This document shows, in pieces, positions 34,731 to 43,220 of a stretch of DNA of 64,000 nt. The position numbers and the translations under genes were made by a program. The notes beneath the pieces are model-generated. The model saw only the letters and a program-made list of their open reading frames with translations. It ran no database searches and was not told where the DNA came from. How positions within the stretch are numbered: the stretch's first letter is position 1; the number at the start of each line of letters is the position of its first letter. Where the stretch lies: the NCBI RefSeq assembly GCF_000429705.1, contig NZ_KE386943.1:436400-500399 (forward strand), given 5' to 3'. The stretch is from Alteribacter aurantiacus DSM 18675 (GTDB taxonomy: Bacteria > Bacillota > Bacilli > Bacillales > Salisediminibacteriaceae).

Positions 34731-35831
34731 TTACACGTTAAAACGGAAGTGAACGACGTCTCCGTCTTTTACGATGTACTCTTTTCCTTCGAGACGGACT
34801 TTTCCGTTCTCTTTCGCTGTGCTCATGGTTCCTGCTGCTACTAAGTCTTCGTAAGCAACAACTTCCGCACGGATGAAGCCGCGCTCAAAGTCGGTGTGAA
34901 TGACACCGGCTGCTTGAGGTGCTTTTGTGCCATGCTTGATTGTCCAAGCGCGTACTTCTTGTTTCCCGGCTGTGAAATAAGTCTCCAAGCCTAAGAGATT
35001 GTAAGCGGCTTTGATCAGCTGGTCAAGCCCTGATTCGGCAATGCCAAGGTCATCGAGAAACTCTTGCTTCTCTTCTCCATCAAGCTCAGCAATTTCAGAT
35101 TCAATTTTTGCACAAACCACGATCACTTCGGAGTTTTCTTGAGCAGCAAACTCTCGTACTTTTTGAACATTCTCGTTACTGTCAGGATCGACAATCTCTT
35201 CTTCACTTACGTTTGCAGCGTATAGAACAGGCTTTTTAGTTAACAAATGCATGCCCTTCGCAAGCTTGTCTTGCTCTTCTGTCAGGCTTACACTACGAGC
35301 CGGCATTTCATTTTCAAATGCATCACGGAACTTTTCAAGGATCTCCATTTCGAACATGGCATCCTTATCTTTTTGGCGCGCCATCTTGCTTACTTTAGCC
35401 AAGCGCTTCTCTACCGTTTCCATGTCAGCTAAGATTAGCTCCAAGTTGATGACTTGAATGTCACGAATCGGATCAACGCTACCGGAAACGTGAGTGATGT
35501 TTTCATCTTCAAAGCAACGAACCACGTGAGAGATCGCGTCCACTTGGCGAATGTGGGACAAGAACTTGTTCCCAAGGCCTTCCCCTTTACTTGCTCCTTC
35601 TACGATACCGGCAATGTCTGTAAATTCAAACGCTGTAGGCACCGTTTTGTGTGGATCAACCAGTTCTGTCAGCTTATCCAATCTTTCGTCCGGAACCTCT
35701 ACAATCCCTACGTTCGGGTCGATCGTACAGAACGGGTAGTTCGCAGACTCTGCTCCTGCTTGTGTAATTGCATTAAATAACGTCGACTTCCCTACGTTTG
35801 GCAAACCGACGATTCCTGTTGTTAACGCCAT
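34731..35831 (-). CDS. ychF: redox/ribosome-associated ATPase YchF (OLA1 family)
   Basis: A 366-residue Obg-related P-loop protein that prefers ATP. G1 GLPNVGKST (residues 8-16), switch and G3 DIAGIVEGASKGEGLG, then a helical domain and a C-terminal TGS domain (~280-366) ending with GDVVHFRFNV. Members bind ribosomes and respond to stress. The start at 35831 follows AAAGGAG. Single-gene transcript. Confidence 0.95.
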   Translation of the reverse strand: MALTTGIVGLPNVGKSTLFNAITQAGAESANYPFCTIDPNVGIVEVPDERLDKLTELVDPHKTVPTAFEFTDIAGIVEGASKGEGLGNKFLSHIRQVDAISHVVRCFEDENITHVSGSVDPIRDIQVINLELILADMETVEKRLAKVSKMARQKDKDAMFEMEILEKFRDAFENEMPARSVSLTEEQDKLAKGMHLLTKKPVLYAANVSEEEIVDPDSNENVQKVREFAAQENSEVIVVCAKIESEIAELDGEEKQEFLDDLGIAESGLDQLIKAAYNLLGLETYFTAGKQEVRAWTIKHGTKAPQAAGVIHTDFERGFIRAEVVAYEDLVAAGTMSTAKENGKVRLEGKEYIVKDGDVVHFRFNV

Positions 35832-36042
35832 AGTGCATGCTCCTTTATTCAACGGGCTTGTCCGCCTAGCAGACAACCGTACTTTATTTTCCAAGTGTCA
35901 CGACATACATATTCATCCTTCCCAATTATAGTTAGTCTCGACTAAAAGTGCAAGATGGTCGTGAATAAGAAGAATAGGGAAGGGCCACGGTCAAAAGAAA
36001 CTTGATTTTACTGACAGGAGAAAAGATTCACCTTAGGAAACT

Positions 36043-36088
36043 AAAAAACCACGCCCATCAACCCTACTAAAAGAGTGACAGGCATGGC
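36043..36088 (-). terminator. terminator of yyzM
   Basis: Minus-strand CCATGCC / GGCGTGG stem (one G-T pair) with a long loop, followed by six T. Confidence 0.6.
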
Positions 36089-36090
36089 TA

Positions 36091-36288
36091 TTATCCTTCG
36101 TTGTGCTCAAGCACCTTTTTTATTTTCTTGGTGAATTCTTTTCTTGGGAGCATGACGCTGTGCTCGCACCCCATGCACTTGATGCGAATGTCCATCCCCA
36201 TTCGGATGACTTTCCATCGATTCTCCCCGCACGGGTGAGGCTTTTTCATTTCTACCACATCGTAAAGCTGAAACGTTTTGTCAGCCAT
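36091..36288 (-). CDS. yyzM: small DUF951 protein YyzM
   Basis: A 65-residue protein with KKPHPCG near 15-21 and CMGCEHSVMLPR near 38, cysteine pairs that could bind zinc, and an OB-like basic character. DUF951 proteins are conserved next to ychF or parB in Bacillus and have no proven function. AGAGGTGATC precedes the ATG at 36288. Confidence 0.88.
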   Translation of the reverse strand: MADKTFQLYDVVEMKKPHPCGENRWKVIRMGMDIRIKCMGCEHSVMLPRKEFTKKIKKVLEHNEG

Positions 36289-36407
36289 TATGATCACCTC
36301 TTCATCCTCGTCCTTTGCAGACATTATACAACATTGCATGAGGTTTTCGTAACGTGTTTTTGTAAGAGGTGTGATGATCATGCTGGAAGATATTTCAGAA
36401 TTGGTAT

Positions 36408-36518
36408 GATCCAGTTAATTTCGGTTTGGCGGGGTTGCTTGTATGATTGATCCACTTGTTTTTGATTTGTCCCGCTTAATGTGATATTGATCCACTTATT
36501 TAAGCTTTAATACAACTT
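36408..36518. repeat. phased repeat array 6 (word TGATCCACTT)
   Basis: CCACTT or variants start at 36411 (CCAGTT), 36452, 36472 (CCGCTT) and 36492, that is 41, 20 and 20 bases apart. It lies in the 555-base gap between yyzM and the YkvI-like gene. Confidence 0.6.
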
Positions 36519-36647
36519 TTCTCCTCTAACACCTCTTTTTTGCTTTATCAAGTTTTATAACATCCCATATGCGCGTGCTCAACTTGGTTGGTGAAACACC
36601 GTAAACTCTTAACTATGATAGACGATATAAATGTGAGCATGTGATTA

Positions 36648-36767
36648 GGTGTAGCCGGAATGTTCAGACTCCTGTGGCCGTGGGAGCCAGGAGAGACCCC
36701 GCAAGGGCTTTGCCCGAGGAGGCTCGCCGGCACAGCCACGGAAAGCGCAGAACGTTCCGGCTACACC
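36648..36767. repeat. core-conserved repeat element, copy C
   Basis: A 120-base element with perfect 13-base complementary ends GGTGTAGCCGGAA / TTCCGGCTACACC. The core includes GACTCCTGTGG, GACCCCGCAAGGGC, TTTGCCCGAGGAGGCTC and CACGGAAAGCG, a GC-rich pattern seen in intergenic repeats of many Bacillaceae. Confidence 0.75.
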
Positions 36768-36843
36768 TTTCATCAACTGATTTACTACACTCAATCCTTA
36801 AGTTGACTGTTATGACCCACACACCCACACCAATCACAAACGC

Positions 36844-37872
36844 TTACGGCACGGGCCGCTCATCGAATTTATGCACAATTGGGTACAAGAGAATCGCTCC
36901 TAAAATGTAGAGGTTTAGTAACCCATAAAGAGGATAAAGTATAGCAATGAGTGTGGAGAATCCTATGGTCGTTAGCGGAATCATAAGGAAAGTCAAAAGT
37001 AAAGCGATCAACCAAAATGGATAATTCACATACTCCCTAAACCTTGTACAAAGGCCGAGCATACCGGAGGCTGCTGTGGTGTAAATGGCGGCCCACAGTA
37101 GTCCTGACATAACGAGGACCATAAAGTAAGGATAATGCTTCAAAATAGCAAATAAGGGTATTTCATATAACATCACTTCATGCGCAACAATTAAGAGCGA
37201 CTCATTATAAAGATAAGAGATTACTCCCATAACGAGAGCACTTCCAAAACTCGCAATCCAAATTTCACTGGTGTGCTTAATTTTCTTCCCGATTGCCGCA
37301 AGAACAGCCACAAGGGGCAAGATATTAAGTGCCGTAAAAGTAAACGCCGTCGGCCAATTGTGCTGAGCCGCTACATCAAAGCGGATTTCAAAACCAGAGG
37401 TCCATTGAAAGATAAAGAGAGTACCAACCAAAAACACAATCAGTACCGGGATAATCACGGCATTCATGGACGTCATACCGTTAATTCCCCATACGAAAAG
37501 CAACACAAGAAGCAACGAGATGATCGCAACACCGTACCAGTAAGGAATATGTAGCACTTCCAGTGTGGCGCCACCGCCGGCGATCATAATGATAGTTGTG
37601 GAAAATAAGTAGAGAATGATCATGTAATCATATAACCCGGTAATTCGCTTTCCCATCAGCTCTCTTAATACAGGCATATAATGTTCTGTACGATTTTGAA
37701 AACTGATCGTCATTAACACGTAGCAACAAATAAAGAACAGAATCGCAAACAACACGATCGCGAGGCCACTTTCACTACCGAAGAACTCCCACAGCTCTCT
37801 ACCGGAAGCATAGCCTGCGCCTATAATTGTACCAATTATCAAAAACATCCACTTAAAACCCGATAGCCACAT
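36844..37872 (-). CDS. YkvI-like integral membrane transporter
   Basis: A 342-residue membrane protein with about ten spans. The N-terminal GTIIGAGYASGRELWEFFG resembles the first helix of YkvI-family proteins, which belong to the LeuT/APC-type transporter fold. Substrate unknown; an amino acid or related solute is possible. It is divergent from yyaC with 74-95 bases between them. Not part of the usual B. subtilis order at this point, so it may be an insertion into the conserved block. Confidence 0.75.
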   Translation of the reverse strand: MWLSGFKWMFLIIGTIIGAGYASGRELWEFFGSESGLAIVLFAILFFICCYVLMTISFQNRTEHYMPVLRELMGKRITGLYDYMIILYLFSTTIIMIAGGGATLEVLHIPYWYGVAIISLLLVLLFVWGINGMTSMNAVIIPVLIVFLVGTLFIFQWTSGFEIRFDVAAQHNWPTAFTFTALNILPLVAVLAAIGKKIKHTSEIWIASFGSALVMGVISYLYNESLLIVAHEVMLYEIPLFAILKHYPYFMVLVMSGLLWAAIYTTAASGMLGLCTRFREYVNYPFWLIALLLTFLMIPLTTIGFSTLIAILYPLYGLLNLYILGAILLYPIVHKFDERPVP

Positions 37873-37967
37873 GGTCTCTTTCCCCTTTTCCTACCTTTTT
37901 TGAGACGTATAGATTCGTGAAAGATTCCGTATACTGTTAATACTATTTGGGAACAGGGGGTTGTATG

Positions 37968-38591
37968 ATGTTTCGTGGACAACTTTTTCAAAATCACCGC
38001 CCATCTCCTTATCGGATCCATTCAAAAGAAACAAATGCTGCTATTGAACTTTCAACCCACCTCAAAACAGCATTGGCAGCAAAGAAGAACAGGGACTTGG
38101 TGATCGTTTGTATCGGTTCAGACCGCTCTACCGGAGACAGTCTCGGACCTCTTATTGGAACAAAATTGGCAGATCAGCCGATACGTCGTTTTCATGTGTA
38201 TGGAACGCTAGAGCATCCGGTTCATGCTGTGAACTTGGAAGAAACGCTTGAACTCATCGCAAATACCCATACGAATCCACTTATTTTAGCCATCGATGCG
38301 TGTCTAGGCAGATCAACTAGTGTGGGGTACGTGTGCTTGGCCGACGGTCCGTTAAAACCGGGTTCGGCTGTAAAAAAGCAGTTGCCTCCTGTCGGTGACC
38401 TTCACATGACAGGCATCGTAAATGTAGGCGGATTTATGGAGATGATGGTGCTTCAAAACACTCGTCTAGCCGTTGTGATGGACATGGCTGAAGTAATGGC
38501 AATGTCGATCATTCGTGCGACTCGAGGGTTAGCCTCACCCCCGAAAAAATTCACTTGGCCCAGCCTGTCACAGACAAAATCACAAACATAA
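37968..38591 (+). CDS. yyaC: germination-protease-like sporulation protein YyaC
   Basis: A 207-residue protein related to the Gpr spore protease fold (DUF1256), with CIGSDRSTGDSLGPLIG near 46-62 and AIDACLGR near 103. It is found only in spore formers and expected in the forespore. AGGGGG lies seven bases before the second of two tandem ATG codons (37968; the first, at 37965, is four bases away). It is one of only two genes left of oriC on the plus strand apart from the window-edge helicase, and converges with the DUF554 gene. Confidence 0.85.
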   Translation: MFRGQLFQNHRPSPYRIHSKETNAAIELSTHLKTALAAKKNRDLVIVCIGSDRSTGDSLGPLIGTKLADQPIRRFHVYGTLEHPVHAVNLEETLELIANTHTNPLILAIDACLGRSTSVGYVCLADGPLKPGSAVKKQLPPVGDLHMTGIVNVGGFMEMMVLQNTRLAVVMDMAEVMAMSIIRATRGLASPPKKFTWPSLSQTKSQT

Positions 38592-38646
38592 AAAAAGGTT
38601 TTCTGACCCGGGAATGCGAACGATTCCTTGTCAGAAAACCTTTTTA
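38590..38646. terminator. bidirectional terminator between yyaC and the DUF554 gene
   Basis: A perfect AAAGGTTTTCTGA / TCAGAAAACCTTT stem flanked by A and T runs, shared by the two converging genes. Confidence 0.9.
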
Positions 38647-39345
38647 AGTCAAAAGTGAGAGAATCCATACGAAAAGGAGAGCTATCGGGATTGCAGGCAA
38701 CAAATTGGCTACGCGCACCGGTGTAATTCCAAGGATGTTTAACCCAATGGCCAAGATCATCACACCACCAACCGCAGTAATCTCACTAATCATCGCTTGA
38801 AGGAGCTCGTCGGGAACGAATGTAACCACATAAGCTGCTCCTAGCGCAATGGAACCTTGATAAAGAACCACAGGGACAGACGAAAACATCACGCCCACAC
38901 CCATCGTTGCCGCAAAAATAATGGACGAGAATCCATCCAGTACACTTTTTGTAAAAAGGACCGAATGATCACCACGAAGTCCGCTATCAAGAGCGCCAAT
39001 GATCGCCATCGCTCCAACGACAAACAAAAGCGTAGCAGCTACAAATCCTTCTGCTATGTTCCCGCTGCTCTTCTTCATCTTTCTTTCCATCATACTTCCA
39101 AGCTCGTTTAATCTCCCTTCCAAATTCATCCGCTCTCCAAGAATGCCACCTAGAGCTAAACTGAAAATGACAAGTAGAAATTGCTGTCCTTCAAGAGCCA
39201 TGGATATGCCAAGAACAATAACCGCAAGACCAATTGCCTTCATGACCGTCTCTTTCATATTTTCTGGGATCCGTTGAAGCTTCATTCCTATGTAGGCGCC
39301 AATCACAATCGCCAAACCATTGACTATTGTACCGAGTAGTACCAT
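38644..39345 (-). CDS. DUF554 (YqgA-like) membrane protein
   Basis: A 233-residue protein with about seven membrane spans, including GTIVNGLAIVIGAYIGMKL at the N-terminus and a conserved G-rich pattern (SLALGGILGERMNLE near 76). Function of DUF554 proteins is unknown; they are common in Firmicutes. AAGGAG eight bases before the ATG also overlaps the end of the upstream aminotransferase gene, so the two form an operon. Confidence 0.85.
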   Translation of the reverse strand: MVLLGTIVNGLAIVIGAYIGMKLQRIPENMKETVMKAIGLAVIVLGISMALEGQQFLLVIFSLALGGILGERMNLEGRLNELGSMMERKMKKSSGNIAEGFVAATLLFVVGAMAIIGALDSGLRGDHSVLFTKSVLDGFSSIIFAATMGVGVMFSSVPVVLYQGSIALGAAYVVTFVPDELLQAMISEITAVGGVMILAIGLNILGITPVRVANLLPAIPIALLFVWILSLLT

Positions 39346-39357
39346 CTTCCATTCTCC

Positions 39358-40506
39358 TTATCCGAGTAACCCTTCTTTAATTTCCCTCACCGCTGTGACG
39401 AGAGCATCAAGATGTTCTTCTGTTGTAAAAGGGCCGATACTCGCTCGAACCAGGCCACTTTCCTCTGTTTTTAAATACTTATGCATAAGAGGGGCACAAT
39501 GAAGCCCACTACGAACAGCAATACCGTAGTGTTCGTCTAAAATCATTGCCGTTTCATGGGCGTCAACACCTTCAATAACAAAAGAAACGACTCCGATTCC
39601 GTCACCACGTGAAGAATAGACCTTTACACCCTCAATCGATCTCAATCCTTGAGATAAGGCTTTACCAAGCTTTTGGTCATGTTCAAAAACCGTCTCAATT
39701 CCACAGTTACGTACCCATTCAAGCCCTTTTAACAGTCCAGCAATCCCTGGGGTGTTAAGGGTGCCACTTTCCATTCCATTTGGCCAAACCGCGGGCTGGA
39801 ATCGATCACTGGAATAACTACCCGTACCACCGAAGTGGATCGGCTGTAACTGTATATCGGATGCCACCATCAATACGCCCACCCCTTGAGGACCGAGCAA
39901 GCCTTTGTGTCCGGGAAACGCAAGTAAATCGATCTTTTCACCTTTCATCGACACCGGCACTACACCTGCTGTTTGGGATGCGTCGACCGCAAATACTGTC
40001 CCTACTCGTTCACGTAGCACCTCTCCCCACTCCGACAAGGGAATCATATCCCCCGTTACGTTGGACGCGTGTGTAGCAACGACCATTTTCGTTTCTGGCT
40101 TCAGCTCTTTAACTAGACAGTCCTTCGTCCAACCTTGTTTACTCGGTGTGATGTAGGTTACATCAATGCCTCTTTCTTCTACTAACCATTCAAGGGGACG
40201 ACGAACGGAGTTGTGCTCAAACACTGTAGCTACAACGTGGTCGCCTTTTTTGAAAGGAAAACCTAGTATAGCCTGGTTTAAAGCAACGGTGGCATTTTGA
40301 TAAAATAGGACACGCTCAGAACCATACCCATTGAAAAAATGGGAAAGCTCTTTTCGGCATTGTTCCACCACTGATGCCGCGCGCCTCGACAACTGGTGAC
40401 CACTTCGCCCAGGGTTCGCCCCATATTGAGTCACAGCCTCTGCCACTGCCTTTGCTACTTCATCAGGCTTCGGAAAGCTTGACGCCGCATTGTCCAAGTA
40501 AATCAT
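39358..40506 (-). CDS. class V aminotransferase, cysteine desulfurase family protein
   Basis: A 382-residue PLP enzyme of the IscS/SufS-like fold. IYLDNAASSFPKP at the N-terminus, ATHASNVTGD near 164, DASQTAGVVPV with the PLP-binding Asp, and the Schiff-base lysine in FPGHKGLLGPQGVG near 207. The C-terminal active-site cysteine lies in SGLHCAPLMHK near 346. It belongs to the Firmicute subfamily often annotated simply as cysteine desulfurase family protein. The start at 40506 is set by GGGAGGGG; a longer open frame is not used. Confidence 0.85.
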   Translation of the reverse strand: MIYLDNAASSFPKPDEVAKAVAEAVTQYGANPGRSGHQLSRRAASVVEQCRKELSHFFNGYGSERVLFYQNATVALNQAILGFPFKKGDHVVATVFEHNSVRRPLEWLVEERGIDVTYITPSKQGWTKDCLVKELKPETKMVVATHASNVTGDMIPLSEWGEVLRERVGTVFAVDASQTAGVVPVSMKGEKIDLLAFPGHKGLLGPQGVGVLMVASDIQLQPIHFGGTGSYSSDRFQPAVWPNGMESGTLNTPGIAGLLKGLEWVRNCGIETVFEHDQKLGKALSQGLRSIEGVKVYSSRGDGIGVVSFVIEGVDAHETAMILDEHYGIAVRSGLHCAPLMHKYLKTEESGLVRASIGPFTTEEHLDALVTAVREIKEGLLG

Positions 40507-40527
40507 CCAACCCCTCCCTCTTTTATG

Positions 40528-40571
40528 GAAGGCACTGAAAAAGTTAAAGATCAAACTTTTTCAGTGCCTTC
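40528..40571. mobile_element. 44-base hairpin element with flanking 8-base duplication
   Basis: GAAGGCACTGAAAAAGTT pairs perfectly with its complement around an eight-base loop. CTTTTATG occurs immediately on both sides (40520-40527 and 40572-40579). Sequence related to the nested copy at 32143. Confidence 0.65.
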
Positions 40572-40634
40572 CTTTTATGTACCATGTTGCTAAGTCGTTC
40601 CCTGTTAAGACCGTCTCTTCCAAAAACAGCGTAT

Positions 40635-40662
40635 AAAAAAGACCACCGATGTTCGATGGTCT
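40635..40662 (-). terminator. terminator of the parAB operon
   Basis: Minus-strand AGACCA / TGGTCT stem followed by six T. Confidence 0.75.
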
Positions 40663-40668
40663 GATCGG

Positions 40669-41511
40669 CTATCCTTCTCGTTCAAGTAGTGTGAGGATAC
40701 GATCTAGGTCATCCTCGGAAAAAAAGTCGATTTCAATCTTCCCTTTTTTCTTTCCTTGCTTAATTTGCACGTTTGTGCCGAAATATTCTTTCAGTGTCGA
40801 TTCTCTTTCTTTTACAAAAGGTGACACAGCTTTCTTTTTTTGAGTCGTTTCACGTGAAACGGTGTCGTTCATTTTTTGCACATATTCTTCCAGTTGCCTT
40901 ACACTAAATGTTTCTTTAATTACTTTTTGGATGGTCGGTGCAATGTCGTCTTTGTTTTTTAATCCAAGCAAAGCCCGGCCATGCCCCATGGAAAGCTGTC
41001 CATCGGCAAGTAATTGCTGTGCGGTCTCTGGCAACTGCAAAAGCCTGAGGTGATTTGCTATGTGCGGCCTGCTTTTACCAAGCTTCTTGGCTAAATCTTC
41101 TTGCGTCATTTGAAGATGTTCCATAAGCTTTTGATACGCTTTTGCTTCTTCAAGAGCATTCAGATCTTCGCGTTGAATGTTTTCAATAAGGGCAATCTCC
41201 ATCATCTCATCTTCTGTGAGTTCTCGCACGACAGCCGGGATGGTCTCCAGGTTCGCGGCTTTTGCTGCCCGGTAGCGGCGCTCCCCGACTACGATTTCAT
41301 AGCCCTTAATGCTTTTTCTAACGATGATTGGCTGCACCACACCGTGCTCGGAAATAGACATTCTGAGCTCTTCAATGGCTTGGTCACTGAACTTTTTCCG
41401 TGGCTGGTAAGGGTTCGGTCTGAGCTCACTAATCTTCACTTCATCCACTTTATGCTGTTTTTCATCATCCGGAAAGAGTGCCTGTATTCCTCTTCCAAGA
41501 CCTTTACCCAT
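40669..41511 (-). CDS. parB: chromosome-partitioning protein ParB (Spo0J)
   Basis: A 280-residue CTP-dependent DNA clamp that loads at parS and slides. The N-terminal CTPase domain has GERRYRAAK near 75, the central helix-turn-helix is at ~120-190, and the C-terminal dimerisation domain at ~220-280. It recruits SMC and regulates DnaA through ParA. It overlaps parA by eight bases and itself contains a parS site. Confidence 0.95.
   Translation of the reverse strand: MGKGLGRGIQALFPDDEKQHKVDEVKISELRPNPYQPRKKFSDQAIEELRMSISEHGVVQPIIVRKSIKGYEIVVGERRYRAAKAANLETIPAVVRELTEDEMMEIALIENIQREDLNALEEAKAYQKLMEHLQMTQEDLAKKLGKSRPHIANHLRLLQLPETAQQLLADGQLSMGHGRALLGLKNKDDIAPTIQKVIKETFSVRQLEEYVQKMNDTVSRETTQKKKAVSPFVKERESTLKEYFGTNVQIKQGKKKGKIEIDFFSEDDLDRILTLLEREG
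40846..40861. promoter_or_regulatory. parS site inside parB
   Basis: The 16-base perfect palindrome CGTTTCACGTGAAACG matches the Bacillus parS consensus TGTTTCACGTGAAACA at 14 of 16 positions; only the outermost pair is changed, symmetrically. B. subtilis also has a parS inside spo0J. Confidence 0.88.
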
Positions 41512-42265
41512 TTGACACCACTTCCTTCGCTAATTCTGTGTAAACCTCCGCCCCCTTGGAACGAGGGTCATACGTAATGATTGGCTCTCCGTGACTAGGT
41601 GCCTCACCAAGTCGGACATTTCTTGGAATAATCGTTTGAAATACCTTTTCACGGAAGTACTTTTTCACTTCTTCAATCACTTGAATACCTAGATTGGTTC
41701 GTGCATCGAGCATCGTTAAGAGAACACCTTCGATGGCCAATTGCTGATTCAAGTGTTTTTGAACAAGCCTTACTGTATTCAATAACTGACTGAGCCCTTC
41801 CAGAGCATAATACTCACACTGCACAGGGATTAATACACTGTCTGCCGCAGTAAGAGAATTTATGGTTAAAAGCCCCAGTGATGGAGGGCAGTCAATCACA
41901 ATGTAATCATAGTCTTTTGTTACTTGGTCAATCGCTTTTTTTAATCGAACTTCCCGGGAAATAGTCGGAACAAGTTCAATTTCAGCTCCTGCAAGCTGAA
42001 TGGTGGATGGAAGAATATGAAGTCGCTCTGTCGTTGTTGGTCGAATAACTTCTCGCGGATTCATATCTTCGACTAGAACGTTATAGACACACTCATCAAG
42101 ATCACCTTTATCAATGCCAACACCACTTGTCGTATTTCCTTGAGGATCAACGTCTATAATTAATACCCGTTGCCCCTGAGCTGCAAGGCATGCACTTAGA
42201 TTGACTGCTGTCGTCGTTTTTCCGACTCCGCCTTTTTGATTTGCGATGGCAATTACTTTCCCCAT
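41504..42265 (-). CDS. parA: chromosome-partitioning ATPase ParA (Soj)
   Basis: A 253-residue deviant Walker ATPase with NQKGGVGKTTTAVN at 9-22, IDVDPQGN at 38-45 and IDCPPSLGLL near 124. With ParB it segregates origins and controls DnaA activity. Start ATG is preceded by GGTGACAAG. A near-perfect Noc-binding site lies in the gene. Confidence 0.95.
   Translation of the reverse strand: MGKVIAIANQKGGVGKTTTAVNLSACLAAQGQRVLIIDVDPQGNTTSGVGIDKGDLDECVYNVLVEDMNPREVIRPTTTERLHILPSTIQLAGAEIELVPTISREVRLKKAIDQVTKDYDYIVIDCPPSLGLLTINSLTAADSVLIPVQCEYYALEGLSQLLNTVRLVQKHLNQQLAIEGVLLTMLDARTNLGIQVIEEVKKYFREKVFQTIIPRNVRLGEAPSHGEPIITYDPRSKGAEVYTELAKEVVSNG
41949..41962. promoter_or_regulatory. candidate Noc-binding site in parA
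   Basis: ACTTCCCGGGAAAT matches the Noc-binding consensus ATTTCCCGGGAAAT at 13 of 14 positions. Confidence 0.65.
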
Positions 42266-42547
42266 CTTGTCACCTACTTCACGTTCCTGATTTTATGTTG
42301 GGATTCTTGTTACAAGAATCCATAGAAACTTACACGTCTTTCCATTCCTGTCGCGATGCTTTCACGTCTACTGCCACACCGCTCCCTCATTTTGATCAGC
42401 CATGTAAAAAGAAAAATAGTAAGTTACAGAAACGATCAAAATATTCTGTAATAGGTTATATTTTACCACGAATTCAGGGAAAAAGCGGAAGTGCGAAGGA
42501 GAAAAATGATAAAATACCTAGAGATATCATAAAGGAAGGCTGATCCG

Positions 42548-42826
42548 ATGTATTGTCTATGTGAAACACCACTCGAGTCCATCCATTTGCAGCTCGATCG
42601 CGAGAGCCCCTTAACGTGCTCCCACTGTGCATCAACCCTGAAGTTGGGCGAACTGCCACTACCACCACTCGCACAAAAAGCTGTCGAGCAGTGGGTCAAT
42701 GCCTTTGAACAAGGAAAGCTCTCTCCTAAAGAAGCAAACCACGCCGGTCACCAGCTCGTGTACCGTCTCCAAGCAGCACTTGATGGGAAAACGCTCGTGT
42801 TTTATATCCCTCTTGAGGAAAAATAA
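42548..42826 (+). CDS. hypothetical protein with zinc-ribbon-like N-terminus
   Basis: A 92-residue protein I do not recognise. CLC at 3-5 and CSHC at 24-27 could bind a metal ion; the rest (45-80) is predicted helical, ending in a strand-like KTLVFYIPLEE. GGAAGG lies eight bases before the ATG. It is divergent from parA (282 bases apart) and converges with noc across array 5. Being a plus-strand gene in a minus-strand block it is an outlier. Codon use looks normal, so it is probably real. Confidence 0.6.
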   Translation: MYCLCETPLESIHLQLDRESPLTCSHCASTLKLGELPLPPLAQKAVEQWVNAFEQGKLSPKEANHAGHQLVYRLQAALDGKTLVFYIPLEEK

Positions 42827-43141
42827 CGGATTAGTGGGGAATAAATAGATTAGTTGGTTAGGTAGATTGACGGGTTGAGCTTTCGGTTTCACGGCTTGGT
42901 TCCGTGTATTCACAGGTTAGGATGCTTAATTTACGGCTTAGCTTGTGGTATTGACGGGTTTAAATGCTGGATTCACGGTTTAGCTCAGCATCACCAGTTG
43001 TCGGCCGGATTCACGGCTAAGCCCCGTGTATTCACAGGTAAGAGATCACTTTTCCCGGTTTTGAACCACCAATTCACAGGTTGAGTCTCCTTATTTACGG
43101 CTTCACACCTACAATTAACGGCTTAATCCCTTCACTAACTG
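42822..43141. repeat. phased repeat array 5 (word ATTCACGGNTTAG)
   Basis: At least twelve units: 42866, 42887, 42908, 42929, 42950, 42971, 42989, 43009, 43030, 43051, 43072, 43093 and 43114. All steps are 21 except two (18 and 20). Further decayed units occur at both ends. It fills the gap between the converging 92-residue gene and noc. Confidence 0.9.
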
Positions 43142-43164
43142 CCTCCTCTAGCCCACCTCACCTC

Positions 43165-43210
43165 AAAAAAAGAAAGCATTCGTCACCGATATGGGGGCGA
43201 ATGCTTTTTT
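43165..43210. terminator. bidirectional terminator between noc and the 92-residue gene
   Basis: AAGCATTCG / CGAATGCTT stem flanked by A7 and T6. Confidence 0.85.
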
Positions 43211-43220
43211 AATGAGTTCA

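Noticed and set aside
38598..38611. CCCGGG in the yyaC terminator loop as a Noc site
   Set aside because: About four mismatches outside the CCCGGG core and explained by the terminator loop.
42875..43084. A 69-residue open frame through array 5 with seven-residue repeats
   Set aside because: No ribosome site, the frame exists only because the repeat step is 21 bases, and shortened steps break it.
42822..43141. CRISPR array reading of the 21-base arrays
   Set aside because: The word is only 8-13 bases, spacers are 8-12 bases, there are no cas genes, and the words change between loci. This does not fit any CRISPR type.
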